This document shows positions 1 to 6,598 of a DNA stretch of 36,892 nucleotides, piece after piece (within the stretch, counting starts at the first letter, position 1; every line of letters starts with the position of its first letter). Under the pieces are notes generated by a model. It saw only the letters and a list, made by a program, of their open reading frames with translations, was not told the DNA's origin and did no database searches. The translations under genes and the position numbers were made by a program. The stretch comes from a virus, in IMG/VR virus record IMGVR_UViG_3300035661_000173, positions 1-36,892 of that record. The stretch is one strand, 5' to 3'.

Positions 1-95
1 ACAAGAGATAGGTATCCATCAGCGTCGGGACATTCGATGTGATCCAAGCTGTTGATTCTGTTGCCCTTGTGAATTGTTCTCGAAGACGCTGATGA

Positions 96-132
96 GGTGG
101 CGATGTGCCACCAACCATCTCTGAGGAGAGAT
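96..132 (+). promoter_or_regulatory. Structured leader with SD in hairpin loop
   Basis: Two hairpins precede the ATG at 136. The first has arms GGTGGC (96-101) and GCCACC (107-112). The second has arms ATCTCT (117-122) and AGAGAT (127-132) around the tetraloop GAGG (123-126). The SD GAGGAG is therefore half in the loop and half in the stem, 3 nt before the start codon. This is seen directly; translational control is inferred. Confidence 0.55.
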
Positions 133-135
133 CAC

Positions 136-708
136 ATGGCTAAGACGATGCTCCAGAAGCTCGGAATCGGTGAGACCGACGAGCAGAAGACCCCCGACCA
201 GAAGCCAGCCAGCACCGAGAAGGGCTTCCTCTCATACCACTCGGAAGGAAAATTCTTGGCGAGCTTTTTCTCTTTTGGACCCGCAGTTCCCAAGGAGAAG
301 AACCGCCGTCTTGCTGCTTCCCTCGTCAGCCGTAACTTCAAGTTCGCCTCAATCCAGAACGCTGAAGAGGTGCTACGAGTGTTGCTCCCCAGCGGCATTG
401 TCGAGGATGCCAAGTTCAATGGCTGGACCCTCACCGAGGTCGTCAAGCACGCCCACGACATCATCGAGGCCCGGAAGAGTGAGAAGAAGCCGATCAAGGA
501 GGTCGCTGACTACGATGTGAAGCGGCTCGTCAACATCCTGGCTGGTCTCTCTGCGAACACCACTCCCGAAGAGCTGCTCGCCGAGCTGAAGCTGATGGTC
601 AATGAGAAGGGTGATGCTGCTATCGCAGTCCTGAACAGGATGCTTCTGAATGAGAACCCTCGCGACAAGGATGGGTTTGTTTACTGCCGTCGAGTAAAAG
701 CTAAGTAG
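136..708 (+). CDS. Unknown phage protein, paralogue of right-end gene
   Basis: 190 aa. I chose the ATG at 136, which has GAGGAG just upstream, over an in-frame GTG at 97 that lies inside the leader hairpins. I do not recognise the family. The N-terminal 45 residues are polar and probably flexible; the rest looks helical and soluble, with no membrane segment. The C-terminal half, from GWTL onward, aligns with the protein encoded at 36305-36892. Shared features are G-(W/Y)-TL, an RL..(L)LA.L..N.T..E.LA.L stretch, an AAI and a terminal G-(F/W)-V..R. It stands alone on the plus strand, faces the late block tail to tail, and is closed by a strong terminator. A regulatory or nucleic-acid-binding role is possible, but nothing in the sequence proves it. 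Confidence 0.8.
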   Translation: MAKTMLQKLGIGETDEQKTPDQKPASTEKGFLSYHSEGKFLASFFSFGPAVPKEKNRRLAASLVSRNFKFASIQNAEEVLRVLLPSGIVEDAKFNGWTLTEVVKHAHDIIEARKSEKKPIKEVADYDVKRLVNILAGLSANTTPEELLAELKLMVNEKGDAAIAVLNRMLLNENPRDKDGFVYCRRVKAK

Positions 709-728
709 AAGAATCTACTTCCTGGATC

Positions 729-751
729 AGGCCTCTTCGGAGGCCTTTTTC
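729..751 (+). terminator. Rho-independent terminator
   Basis: Arms AGGCCTC (729-735) and GAGGCCT (740-746) enclose a TTCG tetraloop and are followed by a T run. It lies 20 nt after the stop codon of the plus-strand gene. From 752 to 897 I see no gene. Confidence 0.9.
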
Positions 752-897
752 TTTGCAATGGCAGCTCTCTTACCCTCCGAGATGCGAGCGCATTGTTCAG
801 GCGACCTTTTCTTACCACATTGGAGGCCCCTTTTCCTTTTGCAAGCTCGGATCAGATGTCGTATGGCAAGTCCTCCTACCTAATTGTCCAGCAGGTT

Positions 898-1188
898 TCA
901 GAACTGCTTCTTCAAGTGATGTCGAGGGTCTGGTGTCTCGTTCTCTGGGCAGATATAGCAGGGAAGGATCTTCAGTAGACGGTCATGTTCATCGACGGTC
1001 TCTTCGATCTGATCAACGCGTACTTTGAGTACCTCGTGATCTGTCTTCACCGTATTGACTAAGGTTGCCGTTACATCTGTATTGGTGGCGATTCGTTTCA
1101 AGAAGTAGAGGCATACGCCAGCCATTCCTGTTCCGATTGAGATAGCAAGTGGCAGCAGGATGCTGTTGAGTGACGGGTCGATGAGCAT
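898..1188 (-). CDS. Small membrane protein with coiled coil, holin-like
   Basis: 96 aa from the ATG at 1188, preceded by AAAGGTG. A longer in-frame extension to 1275 would run into the upstream gene and lacks an SD. One hydrophobic segment at about residues 9-33 is followed by a charged, heptad-like helix (VRVDQIEETVDEHDRLLKIL). The tail has two Cys (CYIC) and several His. An N-terminal transmembrane helix plus coiled coil is the layout of XhlA-like or holin-associated proteins, so a lysis role is plausible. The gene is last in the late operon, just after another small membrane protein. The endolysin, however, lies 24 kb away at 25410. The functional call is inference only. Confidence 0.7.
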   Translation of the reverse strand: MLIDPSLNSILLPLAISIGTGMAGVCLYFLKRIATNTDVTATLVNTVKTDHEVLKVRVDQIEETVDEHDRLLKILPCYICPENETPDPRHHLKKQF

Positions 1189-1198
1189 TGTTAAGGCA

Positions 1199-1226
1199 CC
1201 TTTATGTCTATTGTACTTGCTAACTT
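1199..1226 (-). promoter_or_regulatory. Intergenic GGACAAT-type motif
   Basis: On the minus strand this gap reads GCAAGTACAATAGACATAAA, close to the elements at 21567, 4886, 9016 and 15605. It sits in the only gap between the two small membrane protein genes. Candidate internal promoter; inference. Confidence 0.3.
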
Positions 1227-1453
1227 GGAGTATCACTTTTGTTTGCAACCTTAGCCGCGATATAGGTACTTCCACCGAGCGTTGCTAGTGCGCTGACAGT
1301 GACGGTGTAGAAGGTGCCCATAGCTGCATTGCTTTTGACGACGAGCCAGACGGTGGCGAAACTGAGCGTAAACCCGGCTAGAAGAGCGATGACCGCGTTC
1401 ACCCGAGGACCCTCAGGCCCTAGGAGGTCTTTGATGAACAGAAGCGGCTTCAC
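1220..1453 (-). CDS. Small two-helix membrane protein, possible holin
   Basis: 77 aa, with a GTG start overlapping the preceding stop codon (TAGTG). Two hydrophobic segments, about residues 19-39 and 47-69, are separated by a short polar turn and followed by a short charged C-terminus. Two helices in under 80 residues at the end of a late operon is the usual appearance of a class II holin, but no diagnostic motif is visible. It is followed by the transmembrane plus coiled-coil protein at 898-1188, so the pair could form a holin/antiholin-like unit. Confident as a gene, less so as a holin. Confidence 0.7.
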   Translation of the reverse strand: MKPLLFIKDLLGPEGPRVNAVIALLAGFTLSFATVWLVVKSNAAMGTFYTVTVSALATLGGSTYIAAKVANKSDTPS

Positions 1454-1746
1454 TAGTTCACCACTACCGGTGCCTTGGCGAAGAGTGTTCGCCCACCAGA
1501 GGTAGTGACTACCACCGACAGCTCATAGGTGAAGCCAGCGATGCCGTTCTGCACCTTGATGCGAACCGTGCCCCCTGAGATCACAGATGAACCGCTGAGC
1601 ATCGTTGAGCTGTCAAGATCGATACCCTGCACTGCCCTGATGTAGAAGGTAGCTGTTGAGATGGTCTCTGCTGTGTCGAGACGGTTGGAGAAGTCGAAAC
1701 CGAGGTAGACCTTCTCTTGCGTATTCTTCGATGAGAATTCTGTCAT
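1453..1746 (-). CDS. Small beta-rich virion-associated protein
   Basis: 97 aa. The sequence alternates hydrophobic and polar residues like an Ig-like or beta-sandwich domain: KVYLGFDFSNRLDTAETIS, then a GGTVRIKVQNG strand pair and a YELSVVVTTSGGRTL end. Such domains are common as small tail accessory or decoration proteins. ATG at 1746 with AAGGT upstream; 4 nt from the preceding stop. The function is inferred from fold appearance and position only. Confidence 0.65.
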   Translation of the reverse strand: MTEFSSKNTQEKVYLGFDFSNRLDTAETISTATFYIRAVQGIDLDSSTMLSGSSVISGGTVRIKVQNGIAGFTYELSVVVTTSGGRTLFAKAPVVVN

Positions 1747-1750
1747 TGAA

Positions 1751-2830
1751 TTAGACCTTTATGGTGTATGCGTCTGGAGCTAACGCGAGCAATGTTGTTT
1801 GCTTGTCTTGCTTGATGAGGTAATTATCCCTGCTGGTTGAGACCAAGTAGTGATCACGGTCTAGCACCATCCCGTATTGATCGCTGGGAAGGATGAGGAC
1901 CTGTCCCTTGTGGCTTGGAGCGACTACAGCTTCTGCATTCGAGGTAACAAACAGCTGTGCATGAGCTGTTACGGTGACGACTGGAGAAGCTGTCGCACTA
2001 GACGAGAGTTGGACCTGACCCACAGCAGCGGAGCTTACGATAGGTGTGCCTACGGCACTGGTCGTCAGAGCAATGCTGCCCTGCCCTACTGTGGAGACGA
2101 TGGGTCTCGCTACTGCACTAGAGGTCAACTGAATAGTTGATGCTGCCGTGGCGGTTACGGCTGGGCTTCCCACGTCGCAAACCGCGCTAGAAACGATTTG
2201 AATCGTGTTGGCCGAGGATCCGACCACACGAGGGTTTGCCTGGGCTGTAGAGGCGATCTGGATCGACTGAGCCGAGGTTCCGTTGACGACTGGATTCGAG
2301 GTTGCACTGCTCAGGACTAGCAGGACAGAAGCTGCAAGGGCGGTAATCGTTGACCAGACAGGAGTGGCTACCGCGCTGCTCGTGAGGGTAATCGAGGATG
2401 CGGCCTGAGCTATGATGCGAGGTGTGCCGGTGGCAGTGCTAGCTAGGGAGATCGTTGAGGCAGATGTGCCGGAGACCTTCGGTGTGCCAACAGAGCTAGA
2501 TGTCAGCGCTACTGTCGAAGCAGCAGACGAGCTGACAACAGGATTGGCAGCAGCGGTGGATGCAACTGTGATGGTCGAAGCAGCAGTGGCCGTAATGGTC
2601 GTAGAGACCGGAGTGCCAACCGCTGAGGAAGTGATGACTAGAGAGCCGCTAGCTTGAGCCGTTAGGATCGGAGCGGCAGCTACAGAGGATGAGAGAACAA
2701 CCTGATTCGTAGCTGTGCAGGTAAGCGTTCCTACCGGCACATCGAAGAATGAATCCGAGACAATCTGGCCCACACGAGGAGCTAGAAGGTTCCCCTGCGT
2801 GACTCTACTGGTTCGTCTCCGTCCTACCAT
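1751..2830 (-). CDS. Tandem-repeat tail fibre or adhesin-like protein
   Basis: 359 aa. After a basic N-terminus (residues 1-20) comes a run of 13 repeats, residues 40-308, each basically 20 residues with the theme AAST-I-x-L-x-SSA-x-GTP-x-V. Three repeats are 23 residues. The composition is dominated by Ala, Ser, Thr and Val, as in beta-solenoid or fibrous receptor-binding proteins. The last 50 residues are non-repetitive and charged, with three related DQY/DHY/DNY motifs (SDQYGMVLDRDHYLVSTSRD), and could be a tip or capping domain. It lies downstream of tail genes in the late operon. I infer a side fibre or adhesin; I do not recognise a named family. Confidence 0.75.
   Translation of the reverse strand: MVGRRRTSRVTQGNLLAPRVGQIVSDSFFDVPVGTLTCTATNQVVLSSSVAAAPILTAQASGSLVITSSAVGTPVSTTITATAASTITVASTAAANPVVSSSAASTVALTSSSVGTPKVSGTSASTISLASTATGTPRIIAQAASSITLTSSAVATPVWSTITALAASVLLVLSSATSNPVVNGTSAQSIQIASTAQANPRVVGSSANTIQIVSSAVCDVGSPAVTATAASTIQLTSSAVARPIVSTVGQGSIALTTSAVGTPIVSSAAVGQVQLSSSATASPVVTVTAHAQLFVTSNAEAVVAPSHKGQVLILPSDQYGMVLDRDHYLVSTSRDNYLIKQDKQTTLLALAPDAYTIKV
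1907..2713 (-). repeat. 13 tandem 20-residue (60-nt) coding repeats
   Basis: Units begin at about residues 40, 60, 83, 103, 123, 143, 166, 186, 206, 229, 249, 269 and 289 of the encoded protein. Units 2, 6 and 9 carry 3 extra residues. The DNA copies are diverged, so this is an old array and not a recent slippage product. Confidence 0.8.
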
Positions 2831-2840
2831 CGATCACCTC

Positions 2841-3629
2841 TTAGCCGATCAACGACAGCGTTCCTGAGACCGTTCCTGATGTAGTTGTATTGGTGGCCAT
2901 CATTAGTGCTAGGCAGGAGCTGGCTTCGAGGACCGGTAGACCAGTCGAAGCAAAGTCCTGAATGCAGCTGATGCCAACGAGAGGCATTGGAAGCTCTGTC
3001 TGACGCTCAAGCATCACGAGGTTGAAGGTGCCCGTGGGAGCAGCTGAACCGCTGATGTTTGTGATCTGACGAATGCCGGTATCACCGGCCTGAAGTGCAA
3101 AGGGGAACATTCTAGAGGCGATTGCCAAAGAAGGAAGGGTGCAAGTAGCTGTTCGGCCTGTTGTGCCTGCCTGATTGATGTAGGTCACGGTGATAGTGGT
3201 TGTAGCAGAGAGGACGGTTGCGATTTCTGCCCACAGCTCGACACCATCACCTGTAGCGGAGCGAGTGATAGCGGTTGTGGTGTTGGCGCTGATGACGCCA
3301 GCGACAGAGGTGTAAGCTCCTCCATGCCAGAGGCGGTCATAGACAACCAGAGTTCCGACGGAAGAGCTTCCTGCCGTTGCACGGTTGAGGTAAATGTTTC
3401 CCGTGCCTGCGTTCGCATAGGTGAATGCGCCAGCGGTAGCGCTAGTGCAGATCGCTCCTGTCGTGATGTTGCCAGCCGAGACAGTGCCAGCACCGGGTTG
3501 TCCTACTGCGCTCCAGAGAGAGAAGTAGCCACCAGCCACTGTTGTAAGCGATGCCTTGGTAAAGGGCATTCTCTGGTTTGTGTTTGCTAGTGCATTCAAA
3601 TATGAATTGTTGTCGGTGATTGATGCCAT
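2841..3629 (-). CDS. Late structural protein, unknown
   Basis: 262 aa. Beta-rich, Gly/Thr/Ala-rich and low in charge, typical of phage tail accessory or decoration proteins. Visible features are an N-terminal SITDNNSYLNALANTNQRMPF segment, a YDRLWHGGAY motif near residue 100 and a C-terminal LERQTELPMPLVG segment. The start codon overlaps the preceding stop (TAATG), so it is translationally coupled to the 59-aa gene upstream. I do not recognise the family by name. Position between a tail-associated protein and the repeat protein supports a virion role (inference). Confidence 0.75.
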   Translation of the reverse strand: MASITDNNSYLNALANTNQRMPFTKASLTTVAGGYFSLWSAVGQPGAGTVSAGNITTGAICTSATAGAFTYANAGTGNIYLNRATAGSSSVGTLVVYDRLWHGGAYTSVAGVISANTTTAITRSATGDGVELWAEIATVLSATTTITVTYINQAGTTGRTATCTLPSLAIASRMFPFALQAGDTGIRQITNISGSAAPTGTFNLVMLERQTELPMPLVGISCIQDFASTGLPVLEASSCLALMMATNTTTSGTVSGTLSLIG

Positions 3630-3808
3630 TAGTTCCTCAAATAGGTCGCTGCGTCGGTGATCTGCTTAGCGATCAACTCAAGGTCGTCTGGCTTGTACCA
3701 ATCTCCGAAGATGTAGGTCACAGCTGCGCCGGAGGTCTCTGCTTTCACAGTGACCTCGGCAATCAGAACGCCATCTTGATTGATGGCCTGGAAGATGCGG
3801 TCTTCCAT
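3629..3808 (-). CDS. Small late protein, 59 aa
   Basis: Starts MEDRIFQAINQDGVLI and ends ITDAATYLRN. It is coupled at both ends by TAATG overlaps, with the GIY-YIG endonuclease stop at 3808 and the next gene start at 3629. A short beta hairpin (VLIAEVTVKAE) and an amphipathic helix (PDDLELIAKQITDAATYL) are visible. Before the endonuclease arrived it was probably coupled directly to the gene now ending at 4446. Function unknown. Confidence 0.75.
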   Translation of the reverse strand: MEDRIFQAINQDGVLIAEVTVKAETSGAAVTYIFGDWYKPDDLELIAKQITDAATYLRN

Positions 3809-4443
3809 TAGATCGCTTCCTTAAGGTGCTTGTAGGTTTTGAATAATGTGATTTGGCTTATGCAGGACATCGTGACGTTGAAACGAGCTGCCAATTCCTT
3901 GCAAGGGATGAGGCCTTTCAAAGATCGAATTTCGAGGACTTCGGAATCTATGACACGAGAGTTAACTGATCGCTTTCCAACGCGGCCTTGCTGCATTGCC
4001 TGCTTAGCGGTCTCAGTCATAGAGTGTTTCCCCTTATTCCAGGGAGCTACGCCAGTTCTAGGAGGCGGCTTCGTTCCCGCCCTCTTCTTTGCTTCTGAGT
4101 TGTGCTTACGAGCTTCTGCTGAGAACTTGATACCTTTGTTTGAGTCAGCTGCATCTCTTTGGTTGTAGAGATTGACTCCCGAGAGCTTGAAGAATTGAAT
4201 CCAAGCATTCTCGTAAATGGTCAGGGTTGCTTTCGTGCACTTCTGAACTTCTTCCAATACTGAAAACTGGAATGCCTCCCTGCCATACTTCTTCCACGAC
4301 CTGCGGAGATGGGAGTTTCCCTTCCCACAATTGAATGAGCTGATGTGATCCCAAAACCTCTTCTGAGGGATCTTCGTTGTTTGACCAACGTAGACCTTGC
4401 CAGAGATAGTGTTGTGAATGAGGTAGATGCACCCTCTAGTCAT
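3808..4443 (-). CDS. Free-standing GIY-YIG homing endonuclease
   Basis: 211 aa from the ATG at 4443, only 2 nt after the preceding stop codon. An in-frame extension upstream overlaps a real tail gene and is rejected. The N-terminal GIY-YIG nuclease domain shows GCIYLIHN (residues 4-11), KVYVGQT (16-22), catalytic Arg29 (KRFWDH), Glu78 (YEN) and NLYNQRD near 94. It is followed by a NUMOD3-like linker with KFSAEARKHNSEAKKR and PWNKGKHSMTETAKQAM, and a C-terminal helix-turn-helix (IPCKELAARFNVTMSCISQI) for DNA recognition. Such genes spread by cutting endonuclease-free alleles. It is inserted between two late genes with no disruption: TAACGATG on one side and TAATG on the other. Confidence 0.92.
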   Translation of the reverse strand: MTRGCIYLIHNTISGKVYVGQTTKIPQKRFWDHISSFNCGKGNSHLRRSWKKYGREAFQFSVLEEVQKCTKATLTIYENAWIQFFKLSGVNLYNQRDAADSNKGIKFSAEARKHNSEAKKRAGTKPPPRTGVAPWNKGKHSMTETAKQAMQQGRVGKRSVNSRVIDSEVLEIRSLKGLIPCKELAARFNVTMSCISQITLFKTYKHLKEAI

Positions 4444-4445
4444 CG

Positions 4446-4838
4446 TTATACCGAAATAGTCCAGCTCGTTACCTGCACTGGCTGGGAGAGAGCTATGGTC
4501 GTAGTGACCATGTTCATGTCTGATCCAGAGACGCCACATGCGCCCTGAGCCAGGACCGTAGTTCCATCAGAGGCGATGAAGCGGTAGAAGCTAGCAGTGC
4601 CAGCAGCGGCAGCGTTGGTCTGCGTTACAGCGTTGGCAGTCCACACACCACCTGAGGCAGCAGGAGCTACCGTGGCAGAGCAAGGCATCGAGACCAGCAG
4701 GGTAGCGCCACCAAGAGCAGCGTCCGCATTCGTCGGAACAGAACCGGAGTAGATTTTGACGGTTGCGGTTGCTCCAGCAGCAGTGGTGAGAGTGTCGAGA
4801 GCTGCGTTCTTACGTGCAGCTGTGAGGGTGAAGGCCAT
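4446..4838 (-). CDS. Phage tail-associated structural protein
   Basis: 130 aa with AGGAG upstream of the ATG. The layout MAFTLTAARKNAALDTL, then a KIYSGSVPTNADAAL segment, an AGTASFYRFIASDGT core and SGSDMNMVTTTI is a recurrent small phage structural protein seen in tail regions. It is beta-rich and low in charge. The exact role, fibre or tail-tip accessory, is unknown. It heads a small sub-operon (130-aa protein, endonuclease, 59-aa, 262-aa) preceded by an intergenic motif at 4886-4911. Confidence 0.75.
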   Translation of the reverse strand: MAFTLTAARKNAALDTLTTAAGATATVKIYSGSVPTNADAALGGATLLVSMPCSATVAPAASGGVWTANAVTQTNAAAAGTASFYRFIASDGTTVLAQGACGVSGSDMNMVTTTIALSQPVQVTSWTISV

Positions 4839-4885
4839 GCAGAATTTCTCCTAGGTCTAGCGAACTCAAGTTCGTATGGGGGTAT

Positions 4886-4911
4886 GTCTTATTGTCCCTT
4901 AGCTTTTGGAA
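4886..4911 (-). promoter_or_regulatory. Intergenic GGACAAT motif
   Basis: The minus strand reads CCAAAAGCTAAGGGACAATA. It shares an A-rich block followed by GGACAAT with elements at 9016, 15605, 29754 and 27585. It lies before the ATG at 4838 in a gap that separates a broken gene from the next transcription segment. Candidate promoter; not proven. Confidence 0.4.
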
Positions 4912-4951
4912 GCAAGCCGAAGGCCTGCTTCAATAACAAAGCAGCGATCCA

Positions 4952-5280
4952 TCACCAACGGATGCGGACACCTATGCGGTAGTTATGAGCAACCGCATCC
5001 GCTTCTCCGAGAACCGTTACGGCTAGCCACGCTGTGCGGTAGGGGCTCGGAAGGTAATGCGCGATGAGTGGCTGAAGCAATGCCGACGCAAGGCAGGGTT
5101 CCTTCCAAGAACTGGATTTCGTTCGAACTTGTCTTGCCTGTGGAACTCACTTGTCTGCTTCCAATCAGCGAATAGAAGGACTTGGTAGGCGACCTCAGCC
5201 GCGACCTGTGGCTTGGTCCAAGGGTCGCTCGCTCGCATAGGCAGGCCGAGGGCCAGGACTAGAAGAAGCGCTTTGAGCAA
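4952..5280 (-). pseudogene. Frameshifted small secreted or membrane protein
   Basis: The open frame from TTG at 5280 encodes a signal peptide (MLKALLLVLALGLP) and then ADWKQTSEFHR and ERNPVLGRNPALRR, and stops at 5023 after an unrelated-looking tail. In the -1 frame, from about 5086, a second stretch of 44 residues runs to TGA at 4952 with ALLQPLIAHYLPSPYRTAWL and GEADAVAHNYRIGVRIRW. Joined, the halves give a coherent protein of about 109 aa with a signal or transmembrane segment, a DW-x-QT motif, an NP-x-LG motif and a C-terminal hydrophobic helix. Similar small proteins occur in bacteria and phages. Either the gene is broken, there is a sequencing error, or frameshifting is programmed; I see no canonical slippery heptamer. 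Confidence 0.7.
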
Positions 5281-5290
5281 TCGGATTAAC

Positions 5291-5515
5291 TTAGAAGGTG
5301 ACTTCGTGCAGACGAGCGTCAGGGTGTGGATTGCTTAGGTAGCTCTGGTATTCGATTGGGTCCAGGTCGTCTTTGAACAGGAAGAAGGCCACACGAGGGT
5401 CTGTCTCAGATCTACCGATGCAAGAGCATCGAGTTCCGAAGGTGGCTCGGGTGTGGATGTAGTGGTCTCGCGCAAGTTCGATTGATGGAAATTCAACAAG
5501 CAGGTATGTAGACAC
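5291..5515 (-). CDS. Small late protein, 74 aa
   Basis: GTG start immediately after the upstream stop codon, with GGAG 5 nt before it. The sequence is a compact alpha/beta protein with a YLLVEFPSIELARDHYIHTR start and a C-terminal IEYQSYLSNPHPDARLHEV. No motif is recognised. It sits at the distal end of the tail fibre cluster and may be an accessory or chaperone-like protein (weak inference). Confidence 0.65.
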   Translation of the reverse strand: MSTYLLVEFPSIELARDHYIHTRATFGTRCSCIGRSETDPRVAFFLFKDDLDPIEYQSYLSNPHPDARLHEVTF

Positions 5516-6124
5516 TTACACTCCGTAGCAAAGATAGGCGCTGAGATTAGTTGAGCCGCTGACTGTTCCAACGTAGGTATTTGCACAACCCGGGTCCACA
5601 TAGATATCTAGAGGATCCGATCCGACGAGGGTGATTTGAACCTTCACATCTGTGCCGGAGAATGTCCCGAGAAGAAGGTCCTGTTTTGCCTTCACTGCGG
5701 TAACACCAGACCCACTTACCACAGCTGAGAGAAGCGTCGTTCCGTTGTAGACCTGAATAGACATGGATCCAGCACCGTGCTGGGTACGTCCAGCCAAGTA
5801 TGGTCCAGCACCACAGTCCAAATAGGCGCCTGGAACTGCCACAGCGTTGTCTGCAAAGTCAGAACTGAAGACGAGGTGGAGTGCCTTGCTCGTGATGTTG
5901 CCGAAGTTGTATGAGAAGCTTCCACCTGTAGAGGATTCGGTTGAATCCATGTATGCAGCTGTTGTCTGTCCCGCTAGCGTCACAGGGCTCTCATTACACT
6001 GAGGAGAGTCATACCCATAGGTTGGATTGGTAGCAGCCGCCAAGAGAGAGTCCGTGTAGCCAGTAGGGAAGATCCTTCCACCGCTGGCTACGATGACTCG
6101 ACTATGCGAACAAATGACTGGCAT
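5516..6124 (-). CDS. Tail fibre-associated structural protein
   Basis: 202 aa. Beta-rich, Gly/Ser/Thr-rich, with little charge. The mid-region YNFGNITSKALHLVFSSDF and a C-terminal jelly-roll-like run (DVKVQITLVGSDPLDIYVDP) suggest a carbohydrate-binding or fibre-tip fold. The ATG overlaps the preceding stop (TAATG), so it is translated together with the 157-aa gene upstream. Function inferred from composition and from position after the main fibre gene. Confidence 0.7.
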   Translation of the reverse strand: MPVICSHSRVIVASGGRIFPTGYTDSLLAAATNPTYGYDSPQCNESPVTLAGQTTAAYMDSTESSTGGSFSYNFGNITSKALHLVFSSDFADNAVAVPGAYLDCGAGPYLAGRTQHGAGSMSIQVYNGTTLLSAVVSGSGVTAVKAKQDLLLGTFSGTDVKVQITLVGSDPLDIYVDPGCANTYVGTVSGSTNLSAYLCYGV

Positions 6125-6597
6125 TAGCAGTAGGCCTTCAAGGTGATACCGAAGTCCGCTAGGGTTGCATCTGCCGACGCTGGGGCGACGATGGTGAGGT
6201 AGTCATTGATGGCAAAGCTAGTAGCCGTGAACGATGTCAGAGTCAGAGCACCAGCTGTTGAAATCGTCAAGGTGCCGAAGGTTGTTCCATTCTTCTGGCA
6301 GAGGAAAGCTGCACTAGCAGTAGGGTTTGTGAAGTCCTTCCAACCGTGTCCAGTAGCTGGAATGGTGAAAGGACGTACGGCTGGGAAGATTAGGATCTTC
6401 TGAGACGCTGTTGGCTTGCCTGATACAGAGCAAGAGATATCGTAGGACTGAAGGTCCGAGAACACCGGACCAGTAGCGTTGGAGCAGACACGAGTGCTAC
6501 CGAGAGTCGTATCGTAGTACATGTCTCCCACCAGCGCCGTTGCTGGCGCTGAGGAGAGATTTCGTAGGTTGAGAGGGTTGAGATTGAGAAGTGACAT
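6124..6597 (-). CDS. Tail fibre-associated structural protein
   Basis: 157 aa from the ATG at 6597, one base after the fibre stop codon. A longer frame to 6654 lies inside the fibre gene and is rejected. The N-terminal NLNPLNLRNLSSAPATALVGDMYYDTT resembles the tail-fibre segments in which a short repeat introduces a beta-structured head (A-x-G-D-x-Y-Y-D-T). The C-terminal part is beta-rich (KNGTTFGTLTISTAGALTL). Likely a virion fibre component or tip. Confidence 0.7.
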   Translation of the reverse strand: MSLLNLNPLNLRNLSSAPATALVGDMYYDTTLGSTRVCSNATGPVFSDLQSYDISCSVSGKPTASQKILIFPAVRPFTIPATGHGWKDFTNPTASAAFLCQKNGTTFGTLTISTAGALTLTSFTATSFAINDYLTIVAPASADATLADFGITLKAYC

Positions 6598-6598
6598 C

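Noticed and set aside
2412-2657. 81-codon plus-strand frame over the repeat protein
   Set aside because: Antisense shadow of the 20-residue repeats; Val/Ala/Glu-rich only because it mirrors the repeat.
1751-2830. Diversity-generating retroelement target
   Set aside because: The Ser/Thr/Ala repeats recalled a variable region, but there is no reverse transcriptase and no template repeat in the window.
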